Shown: positions 20,201-28,181, counted from the stretch's first letter. The stretch is 64,000 nt of DNA from Planctomycetota bacterium (GCA_026386955.1 JAPLMQ010000121.1:1-64000), one strand, 5' to 3'. The notes: generated by a model from the sequence alone, not told the origin. Program-made: numbers and translations.

Positions 20201-21905
20201 GCACGCGGTACAGCTCGCGGGCGAAGCGCCGCTGCGCCTCGGGGCCCTTGATCGAAGCGGGCTGGCCCGCGACGACCACCGCGTTGGCGAAGAAGCCGGC
20301 GAAGGGCAGATGGTCGAGCCGATCGACAATGTGGACGTTGACGACGCGCCCGTTGAGCTTTTCGCCGAGCAGCTTGTCGCGCAGGGCCTGCGCAGCCGCG
20401 GCGTCGTCGGTGGCGACGACCACGCGCATCTCCCCTTCGGTGTAGCCCGCGAGGGCGACCGCGGCCGTGCCATCGGGATCACCAATGACCAGCGTGTAGC
20501 CGCGGTCGACGCCCGCGCCGCGGGCCTGCACGCGGGCCTTGGCCACGGCGGCGCTCGGCTCCGGCCACATCAGCAGGCTCGGGCCCGGCTCGGCGAGCAT
20601 TGGCCATTCCGGCGCGCCGGGCCCGAAGCAGTAGAGCGTCCCGCGGTCGGTCGTCACATACAGCCGTCCGTTCGCGAAGGCCATCTCCCGGGCCTGCCCG
20701 TCGACGCTCGCGCGCCAGATCTCCTTGCCGTTCTCGTTGGGCTTCGCGCCATCCGCCGGGCGCGGGTAGGCGGCGACGTACCCCTCCTGCCCCAGCAGCA
20801 TGGTCTTGCCGGCGATGACCATGCTGTAGGCCGCGCGGGCGGTGAGCTTCTCGTCCTGCACCACGAAGCTGACCTTGCCGCGCCCCGCCGTATGGTTCGG
20901 CCCGCTGCCGGCGAGCGCACTGAACTGCGGCACCTGCTCGGCCGGGAAGATGTTGACGCGGTTCGCCTGCCCGCGCGAGGGAATCCTCGCCCCGAAGATC
21001 GTCCGCGGCCCCTTGCCCTCGGCGACGCGGTACGTCATGTCGGCCTCGGCGACGATTGAATCCGTCCCCGACGAGTTGCCGATCCAGCCCCCCATCGCGC
21101 CGGTCTTGCGGTTGAACGTCGCGGGCATGCTGTTGGCCATCGGCACGATCACGCAGTCGCCGTCCTGCAGCATCGCGCCTTGGGGCGTGATCCCCGTCAT
21201 CGAGAACTCGCCCGAGTGGCCGTCGTCGGGGCGCCACTTGCCCGAGCCCGGGCCGCCGCCGACCCAATTGCCTTCGTCGAAGCACCAGATGGGCTTGCCC
21301 GTGGCGGCGTTGAGCGACCAGCCGTAGATCCCCTCCGCGGGCCAGATCCCGCCGAAGGCGTAGACGCAGCCGTCGACGGCGAGCACGCCCGTGCGCACAG
21401 GCCAGCGCGAGATCATGCGCCCGTTGCCGATGAGGCGCTCGTCGACGGGGCCCGTGAAAAAGGACCAATTCAGCTTGCCCGTTGCGGGGTCGAGGCAATA
21501 GACGCGGCCGTCGTCGGAGGCGAAGAAGAGCCTGCCCACGTCGACCTGCGGCGCGAAGCGGATCGGCCCGCCCGCGATGAAGTGCCAGCGCGGCTGCCCC
21601 GTCGCGGCGTCGTAGGCGATGAGCGTGTCGTCGGAGGTCGAGGCGAGATAGACCAGCCCGTTGGCGATGATCGGCACGGGGGCGTAGTCGAAGTCCATGC
21701 GCCCCTGCAGCCGCGGCGACTCGGGCCACGCCGGCGCGGGCGGCTGGGCAGCGTCGGCGCGCCAGGCGATGTTCATCGGGAACGTCGGCTGCTCGTCGGT
21801 GATGTTGCTGCGATGGAGGTCGTGGTGCGCGGCGGGCCAGTCGCCGGCGAAGGCGGGGGAGAGGAGGAGGAAGGCGAGGAGGAGGGCGACGAGTCGCGCG
21901 AGCAT
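17208..21905 (-). CDS. Giant exported PQQ-propeller / methyltransferase-like / malectin-like protein
   Basis: A 1565-residue exported protein. The chosen ATG at 21905 gives a clean signal peptide (MLARLVALLLAFLLLSPAFA); the frame is open 70 codons further up but that stretch is Arg-rich and unconvincing. Domains in order: a PQQ-type beta-propeller (YDAATGQPRWHF, LDPATGKLNWSF, about 30-470), a Rossmann-like block resembling class I methyltransferases (VNVHIVDRLDHLPF, RELYRVLRPCGGVLLAPG, about 490-620), more propeller blades (IDAYNGAVLWSR), two regions resembling carbohydrate-binding family 9 sandwiches (DDDSLEVFLSD), and a C-terminal malectin-like domain (YTVRLHFAEL, FDVRIQGREAL). From memory this combination is seen in planctomycetes; the role is unknown, but sugar binding at the cell surface is likely. 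It is co-oriented with the heparinase-like gene. Confidence 0.82.
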   Translation of the reverse strand: MLARLVALLLAFLLLSPAFAGDWPAAHHDLHRSNITDEQPTFPMNIAWRADAAQPPAPAWPESPRLQGRMDFDYAPVPIIANGLVYLASTSDDTLIAYDAATGQPRWHFIAGGPIRFAPQVDVGRLFFASDDGRVYCLDPATGKLNWSFFTGPVDERLIGNGRMISRWPVRTGVLAVDGCVYAFGGIWPAEGIYGWSLNAATGKPIWCFDEGNWVGGGPGSGKWRPDDGHSGEFSMTGITPQGAMLQDGDCVIVPMANSMPATFNRKTGAMGGWIGNSSGTDSIVAEADMTYRVAEGKGPRTIFGARIPSRGQANRVNIFPAEQVPQFSALAGSGPNHTAGRGKVSFVVQDEKLTARAAYSMVIAGKTMLLGQEGYVAAYPRPADGAKPNENGKEIWRASVDGQAREMAFANGRLYVTTDRGTLYCFGPGAPEWPMLAEPGPSLLMWPEPSAAVAKARVQARGAGVDRGYTLVIGDPDGTAAVALAGYTEGEMRVVVATDDAAAAQALRDKLLGEKLNGRVVNVHIVDRLDHLPFAGFFANAVVVAGQPASIKGPEAQRRFARELYRVLRPCGGVLLAPGLPPAEALALMNAAGAEKGEVRPAAGDAMASIVRGPLPGARDWNSGDVPDQRVKWPLRPIWFGGPPTILTMFTGIGQVSPLCANGRYFLLGDDTLTAIDAYNGAVLWSRTAPTIHPHLRTVDGVQYPIAGSPKNEYPQVMGILRRVLGADADHVYLTLGKSHFRGEAEGCVKLSARTGEQEAMYAPQIAGAVGVVARDKPSEFDVAIDEKHHGKVSLLATHDGIRVTLTAADPVLTPLDAWDLFFDFRPPASRYGLHDKGVHRVVLFPARDASKPTRWAKLEAPGLRGNPGVPAGEPDHAAPLDKASNETHAEYFLPWGEIDKITNEIPGADDAERPLHPASFGFAAVLNSHDGGAGEPIAQGRLFCDAAAPGINNGWANMALVGGPATKPAAKQASTPSVVLGPLSAMPTGWAPAGAGNPPSIDDDVRLSPRIHPLSGEAVPRIYRSGAGGCGRPSFSGTSLFGRTGKLSIGIYDFDDDSGMRFFGGIASNCGPGIKAISINAALGLLIASESRSHCDCVVPIRTTVAFAPAERRLNEDWAIFFDRNADTRVRQAAINLGALGDHRDEAGVLWLNFPRTGSADGFLPLEAASRKVVASGPPVTASLQIPLAIEAWVPGRNVQRINVDHVPIAGTDRPWIYGSHYRGIKKATLALNLLRPLASKAVTSAAEADAVPTPATMPGASQPAADPSRITLDFTKTDVYLRHTPQALRVLARRPTVVDRKGKVIPWVAKTNGKDAPVWDDDSLEVFLSDAAGQKVVHLGLSASGATFDARAEGAGDKAKDEDAKWAGAWTGVASAKEGELALAMEIPWKTLADAGLERATLGINVQMNQADVSMIVPDYPGADGRGDDAKPGPMAEPMASLGPHGRTHCVNFAPLGLGTPPTVAPRTYTVRLHFAELSDIQPGVRVFDVRIQGREALKDLDVAREAGGVRRALVKEFKGISAGESMVIEFAPHEKGKFNPDTTPILSGLEVYEEGFPIARR

Positions 21906-22115
21906 CGGCGAGCCGAATCGCGCGCGATGCAGGGCGACGCGAAGCGGCACGGCCTGGGGACGGGATCGCTCTTGCACGTCACGGACTCCTGGCAACGCGG
22001 ACGGCCGCGGCGCGGATGCGCGGCCCGATCGGGCGGGCGGGACGAGGCAACGACGCACTGAACGACGCATCGAACGGCGCGAGGCCATCGACGCACGGCG
22101 TGGCGTGTAATCCAT

Positions 22116-22810
22116 AATAGTGCAACCTAAAGTAGATTAATCGGCAAGCGTGAGGCGCGCCGGAACGGGCTCCGAGCGGCCGACGCTCGGCCACCCGCGC
22201 TCCAAAAAAGCGCGCTCCCCGTAAGACCCGCACAAGTGTCCGGCGGAATCCGGACAAAGGCGCGCAAGTCCTTGTTTTGAATTCCGGGTTTTTGGCGATG
22301 TCCGGATTATTCCGGACGCTGGTGCCTATGTCCGGCGCGGGAAATCGGCCCTCAAAAATGCTCTAAATTATGCCGCCCGTGCTTCGCTGCGGTTCCGGTG
22401 GGGTGACGCGTCGGCACCGGTCCGATGCGGCTTTGCGATCGATTCGAGGGCTGATGCGCCGCTGTGCGCGCGACCTGGGCGTGCGGGCTCGGAAGCGGTT
22501 TTGGGGCGAAAATCTGTAAGCGATGACGGCTTCATTTGTTGCGTCCGACGATGCCGTTTTGACAGTTCAGGGCCATTCCGGCCGGGCGCGGACGATGGCG
22601 TTCGATGACGTTCGTTGCGCGAAACGGAGCGTCAAAATGTCCCGCTCCTGTGCCGCGGCCTGCCCGCTCCAGTGCCGCCGACGCGCGCGGGCCTCGTTTT
22701 GAGCGTTTCCGGAGGGGTGAGTGATCAATCCCGTTTGGGAAATGGGTGGCAAATATTTTTTCGAATTCGTGAGGAAAATTTTCGCGACTCGGAGCGCGCC
22801 GCATGAGCGG
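22116..22810. other. Non-coding stretch with GTCCGGA palindromes
   Basis: About 700 bases without a credible gene, somewhat lower in GC. It holds two operator-like inverted repeats, GTCCGG...TCCGGAC at 22238-22255 and GTCCGGA-N4-TCCGGAC at 22300-22317, plus a third half-site near 22329. They lie 330-410 bases upstream of the giant exported-protein gene. The rest shows no recognisable feature. Confidence 0.5.
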
Positions 22811-22813
22811 GTT

Positions 22814-22960
22814 TGGGGTTCGGAGTTCCGCCTTTAGGCGGGCATTTGTCTTTGAAAGAAGACCGCGTGAACGCGGAACTCCGAACCCCAGAGCCGCGCG
22901 ATCGAGATGTTTTCGTTTTCCGAAGACCGCGTAAAGGCGGAACTCCAAACCTCGGAGCCG
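22814..22960. repeat. Inverted-repeat element, family G
   Basis: Perfect 18-bp arms at 22814-22831 and 22873-22890 (core GTTCGGAGTTCCGC and its complement), with a diverged third copy of the right arm near 22936-22960. It lies just beyond the stop of the PhyH gene at 22993. Confidence 0.8.
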
Positions 22961-22992
22961 CGAGGGCGGCGCCGCCATCGAGACAGCCGCCT

Positions 22993-23802
22993 TCACTCCG
23001 CCACGCGCCACGACTTCTCGAAATCCGGGAACCGCGCCAGCGCCGCGTGGTACTCCTCGTGGATGCTCCTCATCTCCGGCCCCAGCGAGCGGAGGAACTC
23101 CTCCTGCTTCGGGTCCCTGCGGGCGCCGTAGAAATGCCAGCTCGGCTGCACGTCGGTCCGCGCGTAGCCCGAGTGGTACGTCACGCGCTTCTGCCCGCGC
23201 CCGTTGTGGCCGCGGTGGATCAGGTTGTTGTTGTAGAAGACGCACTGCCCCGCCTTGAGTTCGACGGGAATTCCGCCGGGCATCTCCACGCCGTCGGCGG
23301 TGATGTGCCTGCTGCCGGCGAAGGCCTTGGCCTCGGCGGGCGTGAGCGGGCGGCGGTGGCTGCCGGGGACGATCCAGAGGCAGGCGTCGTCGAAGAAGGG
23401 GAGGTTGAGCTGGATGTTGTTGAAGAAGACGTCGGGGCTGAACCAGCGGTCGTCGATTTTGTCCTCGGGGATCTGGAGGACGTCGCGGTGCCAGCCCTGG
23501 GTGTAGCGCGGGGCCGAGCAGAGCAGCGACGCGCCTTCCCAGACGACCTTGCCGCCCAGGGCCTGCTCGGCGACGCCGGTGATGCGCGGGTCGTGGAGCA
23601 GGTAGAAGAACGGCCGAAGCGGGCTGTCGGCTTGGAGGAAGCCTTGGCCGTGGCGGCCGTTCCCGCCGGCGGCGCCGGTGCCGTGGACTTGGGCGTAGAT
23701 CACCTCGGCGGCGCGCTGGGCGCCGGCGAGTTCGTCGCCTTCGAGGACTTGGGCGATGTAGTAGCCGTCACGTTCGATGGATTCGCGCGGGGAGGAGGGC
23801 AT
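22993..23802 (-). CDS. Phytanoyl-CoA dioxygenase-family (PhyH) Fe(II)/2-oxoglutarate oxygenase
   Basis: A 269-residue member of the PhyH family of non-heme iron oxygenases, which hydroxylate small metabolites with 2-oxoglutarate and O2. The iron facial triad is visible as HxD in TQGWHRDVLQIP and the distal His in FYNNNLIHRGHNG. The start is ATG at 23802 (MPSSPRESIERDGYY); the region upstream is repeat-like DNA. It closely resembles the PhyH protein at 47170-48021 (shared GWHRDVLQ and FYNNNLIHRG), so the two are paralogues. Substrate is unknown. It ends just beside the family G inverted repeat, which may act as its terminator. Confidence 0.88.
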   Translation of the reverse strand: MPSSPRESIERDGYYIAQVLEGDELAGAQRAAEVIYAQVHGTGAAGGNGRHGQGFLQADSPLRPFFYLLHDPRITGVAEQALGGKVVWEGASLLCSAPRYTQGWHRDVLQIPEDKIDDRWFSPDVFFNNIQLNLPFFDDACLWIVPGSHRRPLTPAEAKAFAGSRHITADGVEMPGGIPVELKAGQCVFYNNNLIHRGHNGRGQKRVTYHSGYARTDVQPSWHFYGARRDPKQEEFLRSLGPEMRSIHEEYHAALARFPDFEKSWRVAE

Positions 23803-24008
23803 GGGCGGATTCCGGGGGCGGTCTGGAAGGGGAAAGTCTACTGGGGAAAATGCGGTGTCGGGAATCGGCGTGGTCTTGTTGGCCGGACGCGCCAGCGACG
23901 GAGGTTGGGCTTCTCTCGCCCGGCGGATTTCTGATGAGAGCAGGGGTTGCTCTGTTGCGATGCTGAAAGCCGCCGGCAAACCCGGAAGACTTGCTGGCGT
24001 GGTCTTCA

Positions 24009-24200
24009 GCCCCAACGGGGCGCAAGGTGATAGCCCGGGGCAACGCCCCGGGAAAAAGATGCCCCCTGAGTCATGAGCCCTGTAAGGGCGAAACCGGTTT
24101 CACCCCGCGGCCAGGTTGCGCCCTTACAGGGCTTGAAATCAATGTGACGAGCCAACCCGGGGCGATGCCCCGGGCTATCACCTTGCGCCCCTTCGGGGCT
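24009..24200. repeat. Inverted-repeat element, family F
   Basis: Outer arms 24009-24052 and 24156-24200 are near-perfect inverted copies containing the palindromes CCCCAACGGGG and CCCGGGGCAACGCCCCGGG. Inner arms with GCCCTGTAAGGGC (24077-24089) and its complement (24120-24132) form a second hairpin. This kind of element is familiar from planctomycete intergenic DNA. Confidence 0.85.
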
Positions 24201-24350
24201 CAATGCCAAAACCAAGATTGCCCCCATCGTCACGGCGGCCGAGCATCGCAACAGAGCCAGACGGACACTGTGAGCCTGTGAATTTATTGGTTTGGACCCC
24301 CTCTGGCGCTTTAGAAACGCGGCTTTTCAGGCCAATTCTCGGATAACTTC

Positions 24351-24636
24351 ACAGTCTCTGTGTCCCCGGAGATCGGGCGCAAGGCGGTACTCCGCCGCGC
24401 GCGACGTGCCGACCTCGCGGCGACGGTCCGCAAGGCCCTTCCCGTAGGGTGGCGCTGAGCGTACTCGCGAAGCCCACCAGCGCGGCACAGGACGAGCTGG
24501 GCCGCGCCCGCACACCGGCCGCCCAACCGGTGGGCTTCGCGGAGTACCGCTCAGCGCCACCCTACAAGAGAAGATCTCGTGCGGGCGGAATACCGCCTCG
24601 CCCGAACTCCGGACACACAGTGTCCGGCTCTGCCCC
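24351..24636. repeat. Inverted-repeat element, family B copy 1, with a nested second element
   Basis: The left end (24351-24404) and right end (24577-24636) carry the family B palindromes GGACACAC/GTGTCC and GGCGGTACTCCGCC in inverted orientation. Inside, 24446-24479 and 24531-24566 form a separate inverted pair (cores GTAGGGTGGCGCTGAGCG and CGCTCAGCGCCACCCTAC). The copy is therefore 286 bp instead of the basic 220 bp. Confidence 0.85.
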
Positions 24637-24758
24637 CGGATTGGATCAGGCTTGCGCCTGATGGGGAAGAGCGGGGCATCCGTCCCTGGCACATCCGGCC
24701 AACGGGAGACCTCATCCGGATGAACCATTTTTCGCCCGAGCCGGTAGCATGACATGCG

Positions 24759-25562
24759 ATGAAAGCCCACGAATCATCGCCTCGCGAGGCGTTTGACCGC
24801 GACGGGTATTGCGTCGTCGCCGGCCTGCTCGACGCGGCGACGGTCGCCGCCGGGCGCGCGGCCATCGAGCGGCTCGTCACGCCTTCGACGCCGGAGTCGG
24901 TCACCTACATCTGGGGCTCGCGCCGGCAGACGCGCACGCCGGGGGTCTTCATCCCCGAGCTGGACGAGATCGCGCTGCGGCCTCGGGTGCTCGAGGCGGT
25001 GGCGCCGATGATCGACGGCCCGTTCCGGCTCGGCGGCACGCCCATCGTCGTGGTGACCTTCCGCGGGAAGGTCGGAGGCAACGCGCAGGACGACAACTGG
25101 ATCGGCCACCTCGACGGCCTGCCGACGGAGCCTTTCGAGAAGATCGCCCACCAGCGGGCGAGCCTCTGGGTGGCCTTCGCCGATGTCGCGCCGACGGGCG
25201 GGGCGATGACGGTGGTGCCGGGCAGCCACCGGCACGTGCACCAGCGCGTCGCGGCCGACCCGGCCTGGGTGGAGCGCCGCCGGAAGGAGAACCAGTACAC
25301 GCGGCAGGACGGCATCGAGGGGATGGCGTGGAACCCCGTGGAGATCACCTGCAAGGCGGGCGACGGCTTCTTCTACTACGGGCACAGCGTGCACAGCGCG
25401 TCGGACAACCGGCTGGAGCAGCCGCGGATCGTGGCGCTCTACAACTACGTGAGCCGGGCGGCCTTCCCCGCGACGCAGGAGGCGCTGGCGAAGGAGTTCA
25501 GCCCGGAGCATTTGAAGGGGATGTCGCCGGCGATGCGGAGGATGGTGGGGGCGGAGGGCTGA
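24759..25562 (+). CDS. Phytanoyl-CoA dioxygenase-family (PhyH) oxygenase
   Basis: A 267-residue PhyH-family Fe(II)/2-oxoglutarate-dependent oxygenase. The N-terminal block REAFDRDGYCVVAGLL is typical, the HxD of the metal triad is in WIGHLDGLP, and the distal His lies in YGHSVHSASDN, followed by an Arg-containing strand. It is clearly more distant from the other two PhyH proteins in this window, which share a GWHRD motif. The ATG at 24759 lacks an obvious ribosome site. It lies inside the 2.3-kb block bounded by 30-bp inverted repeats, so horizontal movement is possible. Substrate unknown. Confidence 0.87.
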   Translation: MKAHESSPREAFDRDGYCVVAGLLDAATVAAGRAAIERLVTPSTPESVTYIWGSRRQTRTPGVFIPELDEIALRPRVLEAVAPMIDGPFRLGGTPIVVVTFRGKVGGNAQDDNWIGHLDGLPTEPFEKIAHQRASLWVAFADVAPTGGAMTVVPGSHRHVHQRVAADPAWVERRRKENQYTRQDGIEGMAWNPVEITCKAGDGFFYYGHSVHSASDNRLEQPRIVALYNYVSRAAFPATQEALAKEFSPEHLKGMSPAMRRMVGAEG

Positions 25563-25647
25563 TCGGCTGGGCCGCTCGGCCGCGGGGGCGGTGGAGGACC
25601 TGTCTCCAGTTGTTTCGTTGTTCACCTGTTTCATCGGGGTTGTCCCA

Positions 25648-26142
25648 ATGAATCGACGCCGCGTGCTCATGGTGGTTGTCGCAACGTCAATCTTCGCTGG
25701 TGTTGTGGCGGCATGGAGTTGGTTGGGCAACGTCGATCGTGGCCAACCTGCGCTCGCCGGTCCAGGCGGATTGCCCAAATACGAGGCTTGCGAGGAAACG
25801 GAATGGACTGCGTCAAGAATGGGAATCGACTACAGAACTTTGGTGTTGGCATGCATGACTGGCGACGAGGAATCGATTGTTCGACTGATGCGGTTTTCCA
25901 CCTCAACGGATGCCGCCGGAGCCATTGGCCATTCGGTCTCACTTGCGAAAGTGTTGCAGGCGGTTGGTGATCGGGAGTTTGCCCGCATTGCCGGGAATCA
26001 GTCTCCTCAAGTTCGAGCGGCTATCAGAAACATCCTCCCCGCGGCAACATATTCAAGTGACGCTTGGTGCCACTCCTTTTCCTTGAAGTCGCAGCCGATG
26101 ACCGCAAAGGCGCTTGAGGCAGAGGCGGGGGAGGGCGGGTGA
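25648..26142 (+). CDS. Small anchored protein of unknown function, lower GC
   Basis: A 164-residue protein not recognised. The start chosen is ATG at 25648 (MNRRRVLMVVVATSIFAGVV), giving a basic N-terminus and one anchor helix or signal segment. The rest is soluble, with a helical middle (RTLVLACMTGDEESIVRLMRF) and a Trp-Cys-His near the end. Base composition is visibly less GC-rich than its neighbours and codon use includes many codons avoided elsewhere in the window, a possible sign of recent acquisition. It lies within the block bounded by 30-bp inverted repeats, just before the right end. Confidence 0.6.
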   Translation: MNRRRVLMVVVATSIFAGVVAAWSWLGNVDRGQPALAGPGGLPKYEACEETEWTASRMGIDYRTLVLACMTGDEESIVRLMRFSTSTDAAGAIGHSVSLAKVLQAVGDREFARIAGNQSPQVRAAIRNILPAATYSSDAWCHSFSLKSQPMTAKALEAEAGEGG

Positions 26143-26299
26143 AAACGCGGACCTCCGTCGCTGGCGCGTCCGGCCAACAATGCGTTCGCATCCTGCCATC
26201 ATCCGTCGATAATGGGGCAGCAGTCCGTTCGTCGGCCGTGACACAATCAAGGGAACTCTTCGTGTCTTTCTTGGCCTGACCCCTCCACGAGTCCGCCAC

Positions 26300-26824
26300 A
26301 TGAATGCAGCGAATCCCATCGACGTGCGGTTGGCTGGACGATCGGAGGTCGAAGCCGTGTCGTCGATCCTTCGGGAGGCGGCCGCGTGGCTGGAGAGCCG
26401 GGGAATGCCGTTGTGGAAGGCTGGGGAGCTTGAACCCGAGCGGTTGGCTGCGGACGTGCTCGCGGGGATGTACTGGCTCGCGTGGGTCGGCGCGACGCCG
26501 GCAGGTTGCGTCCGGTTCCAGTTGGAGGACCCGTTGTTCTGGCCCGACGTGCCGGCGGGCGAGGCCGCCTTCATCCATCGGCTGGCGGTCCGGCGCGACC
26601 ACGCCGGCGGGGCCGTCTCGGCGGCGATCCTGGATTGGGCCCGCGGCCGGACACACGAGCTTGATCGCCGCTGGCTCCGACTCGACACGGCCGCGGACCG
26701 CACCGGCCTCCGCCGCGTCTACGAGCGGCAGGGGTTCCAGTTCCACAGCGAGCGGCAAGTCGGGCCGTACTTGGTGGCGAGATATCAGATCGAGGTTCGG
26801 CCGGCCCGGAGTGAAGGGCGATGA
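26300..26824 (+). CDS. GNAT-family N-acetyltransferase
   Basis: A 174-residue GCN5-related acetyltransferase that would transfer an acetyl group from acetyl-CoA to an unknown amine. The fold is shown by the N-terminal strand-helix (VRLAGRSEVEAVSSILREAAAWL), the central beta-strand before the acetyl-CoA site (AAFIHRLAVRRDHAGGAVSAAILDWA) and the C-terminal block LRRVYERQGFQFHSER. The classical Q/RxxGxG/A loop is partly degenerate (RRDHAGG). It starts 120 bases after the right end of the inverted-repeat block and runs 53 bases ahead of the next gene. Confidence 0.85.
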   Translation: MNAANPIDVRLAGRSEVEAVSSILREAAAWLESRGMPLWKAGELEPERLAADVLAGMYWLAWVGATPAGCVRFQLEDPLFWPDVPAGEAAFIHRLAVRRDHAGGAVSAAILDWARGRTHELDRRWLRLDTAADRTGLRRVYERQGFQFHSERQVGPYLVARYQIEVRPARSEGR

Positions 26825-26877
26825 ATCGTCCTGTGGACTGAGCCGTTCACGCTCCCATGATTTCAAGGCATCAACCC

Positions 26878-27468
26878 ATGAACAAGATGACTCCCCAAGT
26901 CGACGGCTACCTCCGGAAAAACAAGCAGTGGCAGAAGGAACTGGGCGAGTTGAGGAGGATCATCCTCGACAGCCCGTTGACGGAGGAGGTGAAGTGGCGG
27001 GTCCTCTGCTACACGTTCGAGGGGAACAACGTGGTGATCATCCACGGGTTCAAGGAATACTGCGGGATGACGTTCGTGAAGGGGGCGCTGCTGAAGGATG
27101 CCAAGGGCGTGCTGGCCAAGCCGGGGGAGAACACGCAGTCGGCCCGGGTGATCCGGTTCACGAGCGTCGGGGAGATCACGGCGATGGAGCCCGTGTTGAA
27201 GGCCTACATCCGCGAGGCGATCGAGGTGGAGAAGGCCGGGCTGAAGGTGGAGTTCAAGAAGATCGATGAGTTCGCGGTGCCCGAGGAGTTGCAGGCGAAG
27301 TTCGACGAGGCGCCCAAGTTGAAGGCGGCGTTTGAGGGGCTGACGCCGGGGCGGAGGAGGGCGTACATCCTCCACATCTCGTCGGCGAAGCAATCGAAGA
27401 CGCGGGCGTCGCGGGTGGAAAAGTGTTCGCCGCGGATTCTTGGGGGGAAGGGGTTGGATGATGAGTGA
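26878..27468 (+). CDS. YdeI/OmpD-associated family protein
   Basis: A 196-residue protein of the YdeI family: an N-terminal DUF1801-like domain (KQWQKELGELRRIILDSPLTEEVKWRVL, FKEYCGMTFVKGALLKD) and a C-terminal helical part ending in the family signature GLTPGRRRAYILHISSAKQSKTRASRVEKC. Members are small cytoplasmic proteins without a known reaction; some are linked to stress responses. The start is taken as ATG at 26878 because AAGG lies nine bases before it; an ATG seven codons upstream lacks a ribosome site. Followed directly by a family A inverted repeat. Confidence 0.85.
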   Translation: MNKMTPQVDGYLRKNKQWQKELGELRRIILDSPLTEEVKWRVLCYTFEGNNVVIIHGFKEYCGMTFVKGALLKDAKGVLAKPGENTQSARVIRFTSVGEITAMEPVLKAYIREAIEVEKAGLKVEFKKIDEFAVPEELQAKFDEAPKLKAAFEGLTPGRRRAYILHISSAKQSKTRASRVEKCSPRILGGKGLDDE

Positions 27469-27524
27469 GGGGAAGGGGCGGCGCTCGGCCGATCGAAAGG
27501 CGTCGCGTTGAGGAGCGGTCAGTG

Positions 27525-27620
27525 TTAGCCGGACGCGCAAGCGACGGCGTTGGGCGCACGGCGGAATGGGCGGTTGCAGGACGCGGGACGGTTCAAGCCG
27601 TCGCTTGCGCGTCCGGCTAA
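27525..27620. repeat. Inverted-repeat element, family A copy 1
   Basis: A 96-bp element with perfect 23-bp terminal inverted repeats (27525-27547 and 27598-27620; outer core TTAGCCGGACGCGC). It lies between two same-strand genes and could form a long hairpin. The downstream gene's ribosome site follows immediately. Confidence 0.88.
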
Positions 27621-27641
27621 CAAGAGGGGCAGGCAACACGC

Positions 27642-28058
27642 ATGAACGACAACGAACACGCGGCGATTCCGGGTTCTCGGCGGCTGGCCCATCTGGCTTG
27701 GGGCGCGGCCGTGGTTGTGGCGATGGGCATTGGGTATGCCGCGGGATCGGCGCGAGGCCAGCCCGACAGCGCGGGCATGACCAGTGGGATGGTCAAGTAT
27801 GTTCCGATCCTCCGCGACACGAGGACGCTTCAGCCGTTCACCAGATCGCCCCAGACCGCGACGCAGGATCATTTGTGGCGGGTGGCTGCGGTGCTGGTCT
27901 TTGAAGGCGAGAAATTCTGTTTTGACGGGACGGACGTCTACATTCCATCCAAGCTTGACCGCGACGAGGACTATCTTTGCAACTTCACCACCAAGGCGGA
28001 GGAAGGGTTTCTTCCGACCATTGAGCGGTTGCAGGGCAAGCGGGGGGCGGGGCAGTGA
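27642..28058 (+). CDS. Small N-terminally anchored protein of unknown function
   Basis: A 138-residue protein not recognised. It has one N-terminal membrane helix (LAHLAWGAAVVVAMGIGYAAGSA) and a small soluble domain with two cysteines (EKFCFDG, DYLCNF). ATG at 27642 is preceded by AGGCAACACGC, directly after the family A repeat. The soluble domain looks like a short beta-rich fold (HLWRVAAVLVFEGEKFCF). No neighbours suggest a pathway. Confidence 0.6.
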   Translation: MNDNEHAAIPGSRRLAHLAWGAAVVVAMGIGYAAGSARGQPDSAGMTSGMVKYVPILRDTRTLQPFTRSPQTATQDHLWRVAAVLVFEGEKFCFDGTDVYIPSKLDRDEDYLCNFTTKAEEGFLPTIERLQGKRGAGQ

Positions 28059-28121
28059 GGTTCATCGGACCCGAGGCGTAAATGAGATGGGTTGTCGCGA
28101 GGCCAGAGGCCATTGGTTGAT

Positions 28122-28155
28122 CGGCACATGCCACGAGTACGATGGCATGTGGCAC
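28122..28155. repeat. Solitary family C palindrome
   Basis: A 34-bp imperfect palindrome (core CATGCCACGAGTACGATGG) identical in type to the ends of the paired elements at 29271-29450 and 60627-60738. Here only one end is present, 27 bases before the start of the next gene. Confidence 0.85.
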
Positions 28156-28181
28156 CCAGACTTTGTCTCCAAAGCCATCCC

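Larger units (their letters stand above)
23876..26180. mobile_element. 2.3-kb block bounded by perfect 30-bp inverted repeats (putative cassette)
   Basis: A 30-bp sequence at 23876-23905 (core TTGTTGGCCGGACGCGCC) is repeated exactly, inverted, at 26151-26180. Both ends share a TTGGCC variant, whereas the short family A elements have TTAGCC. Between them lie a family F repeat, a nested family B repeat, a PhyH oxygenase gene and a lower-GC anchored-protein gene. No transposase is inside. It could be one element carrying cargo, or two solitary ends that match by chance of common ancestry. No target duplication was identified. Confidence 0.5.

Noticed and set aside
17019-21059. Very long plus-strand open frame (1346 codons) opposite the giant exported-protein gene
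   Set aside because: Arg/Gly/Ala-rich shadow of the real gene, no start context, no domains.
21906-22115. Seventy-codon N-terminal extension of the giant exported protein
   Set aside because: Arg-rich, masks a perfect signal peptide at 21905, and has no conserved sequence.
24009-24200. Possible CRISPR-like array
   Set aside because: The repeats are inverted palindromes without regular spacers or cas genes; they are inverted-repeat elements.
28092-28181. Thirty-codon extension of the beta-propeller gene
   Set aside because: It translates a family C palindrome, so it is repeat DNA rather than coding.
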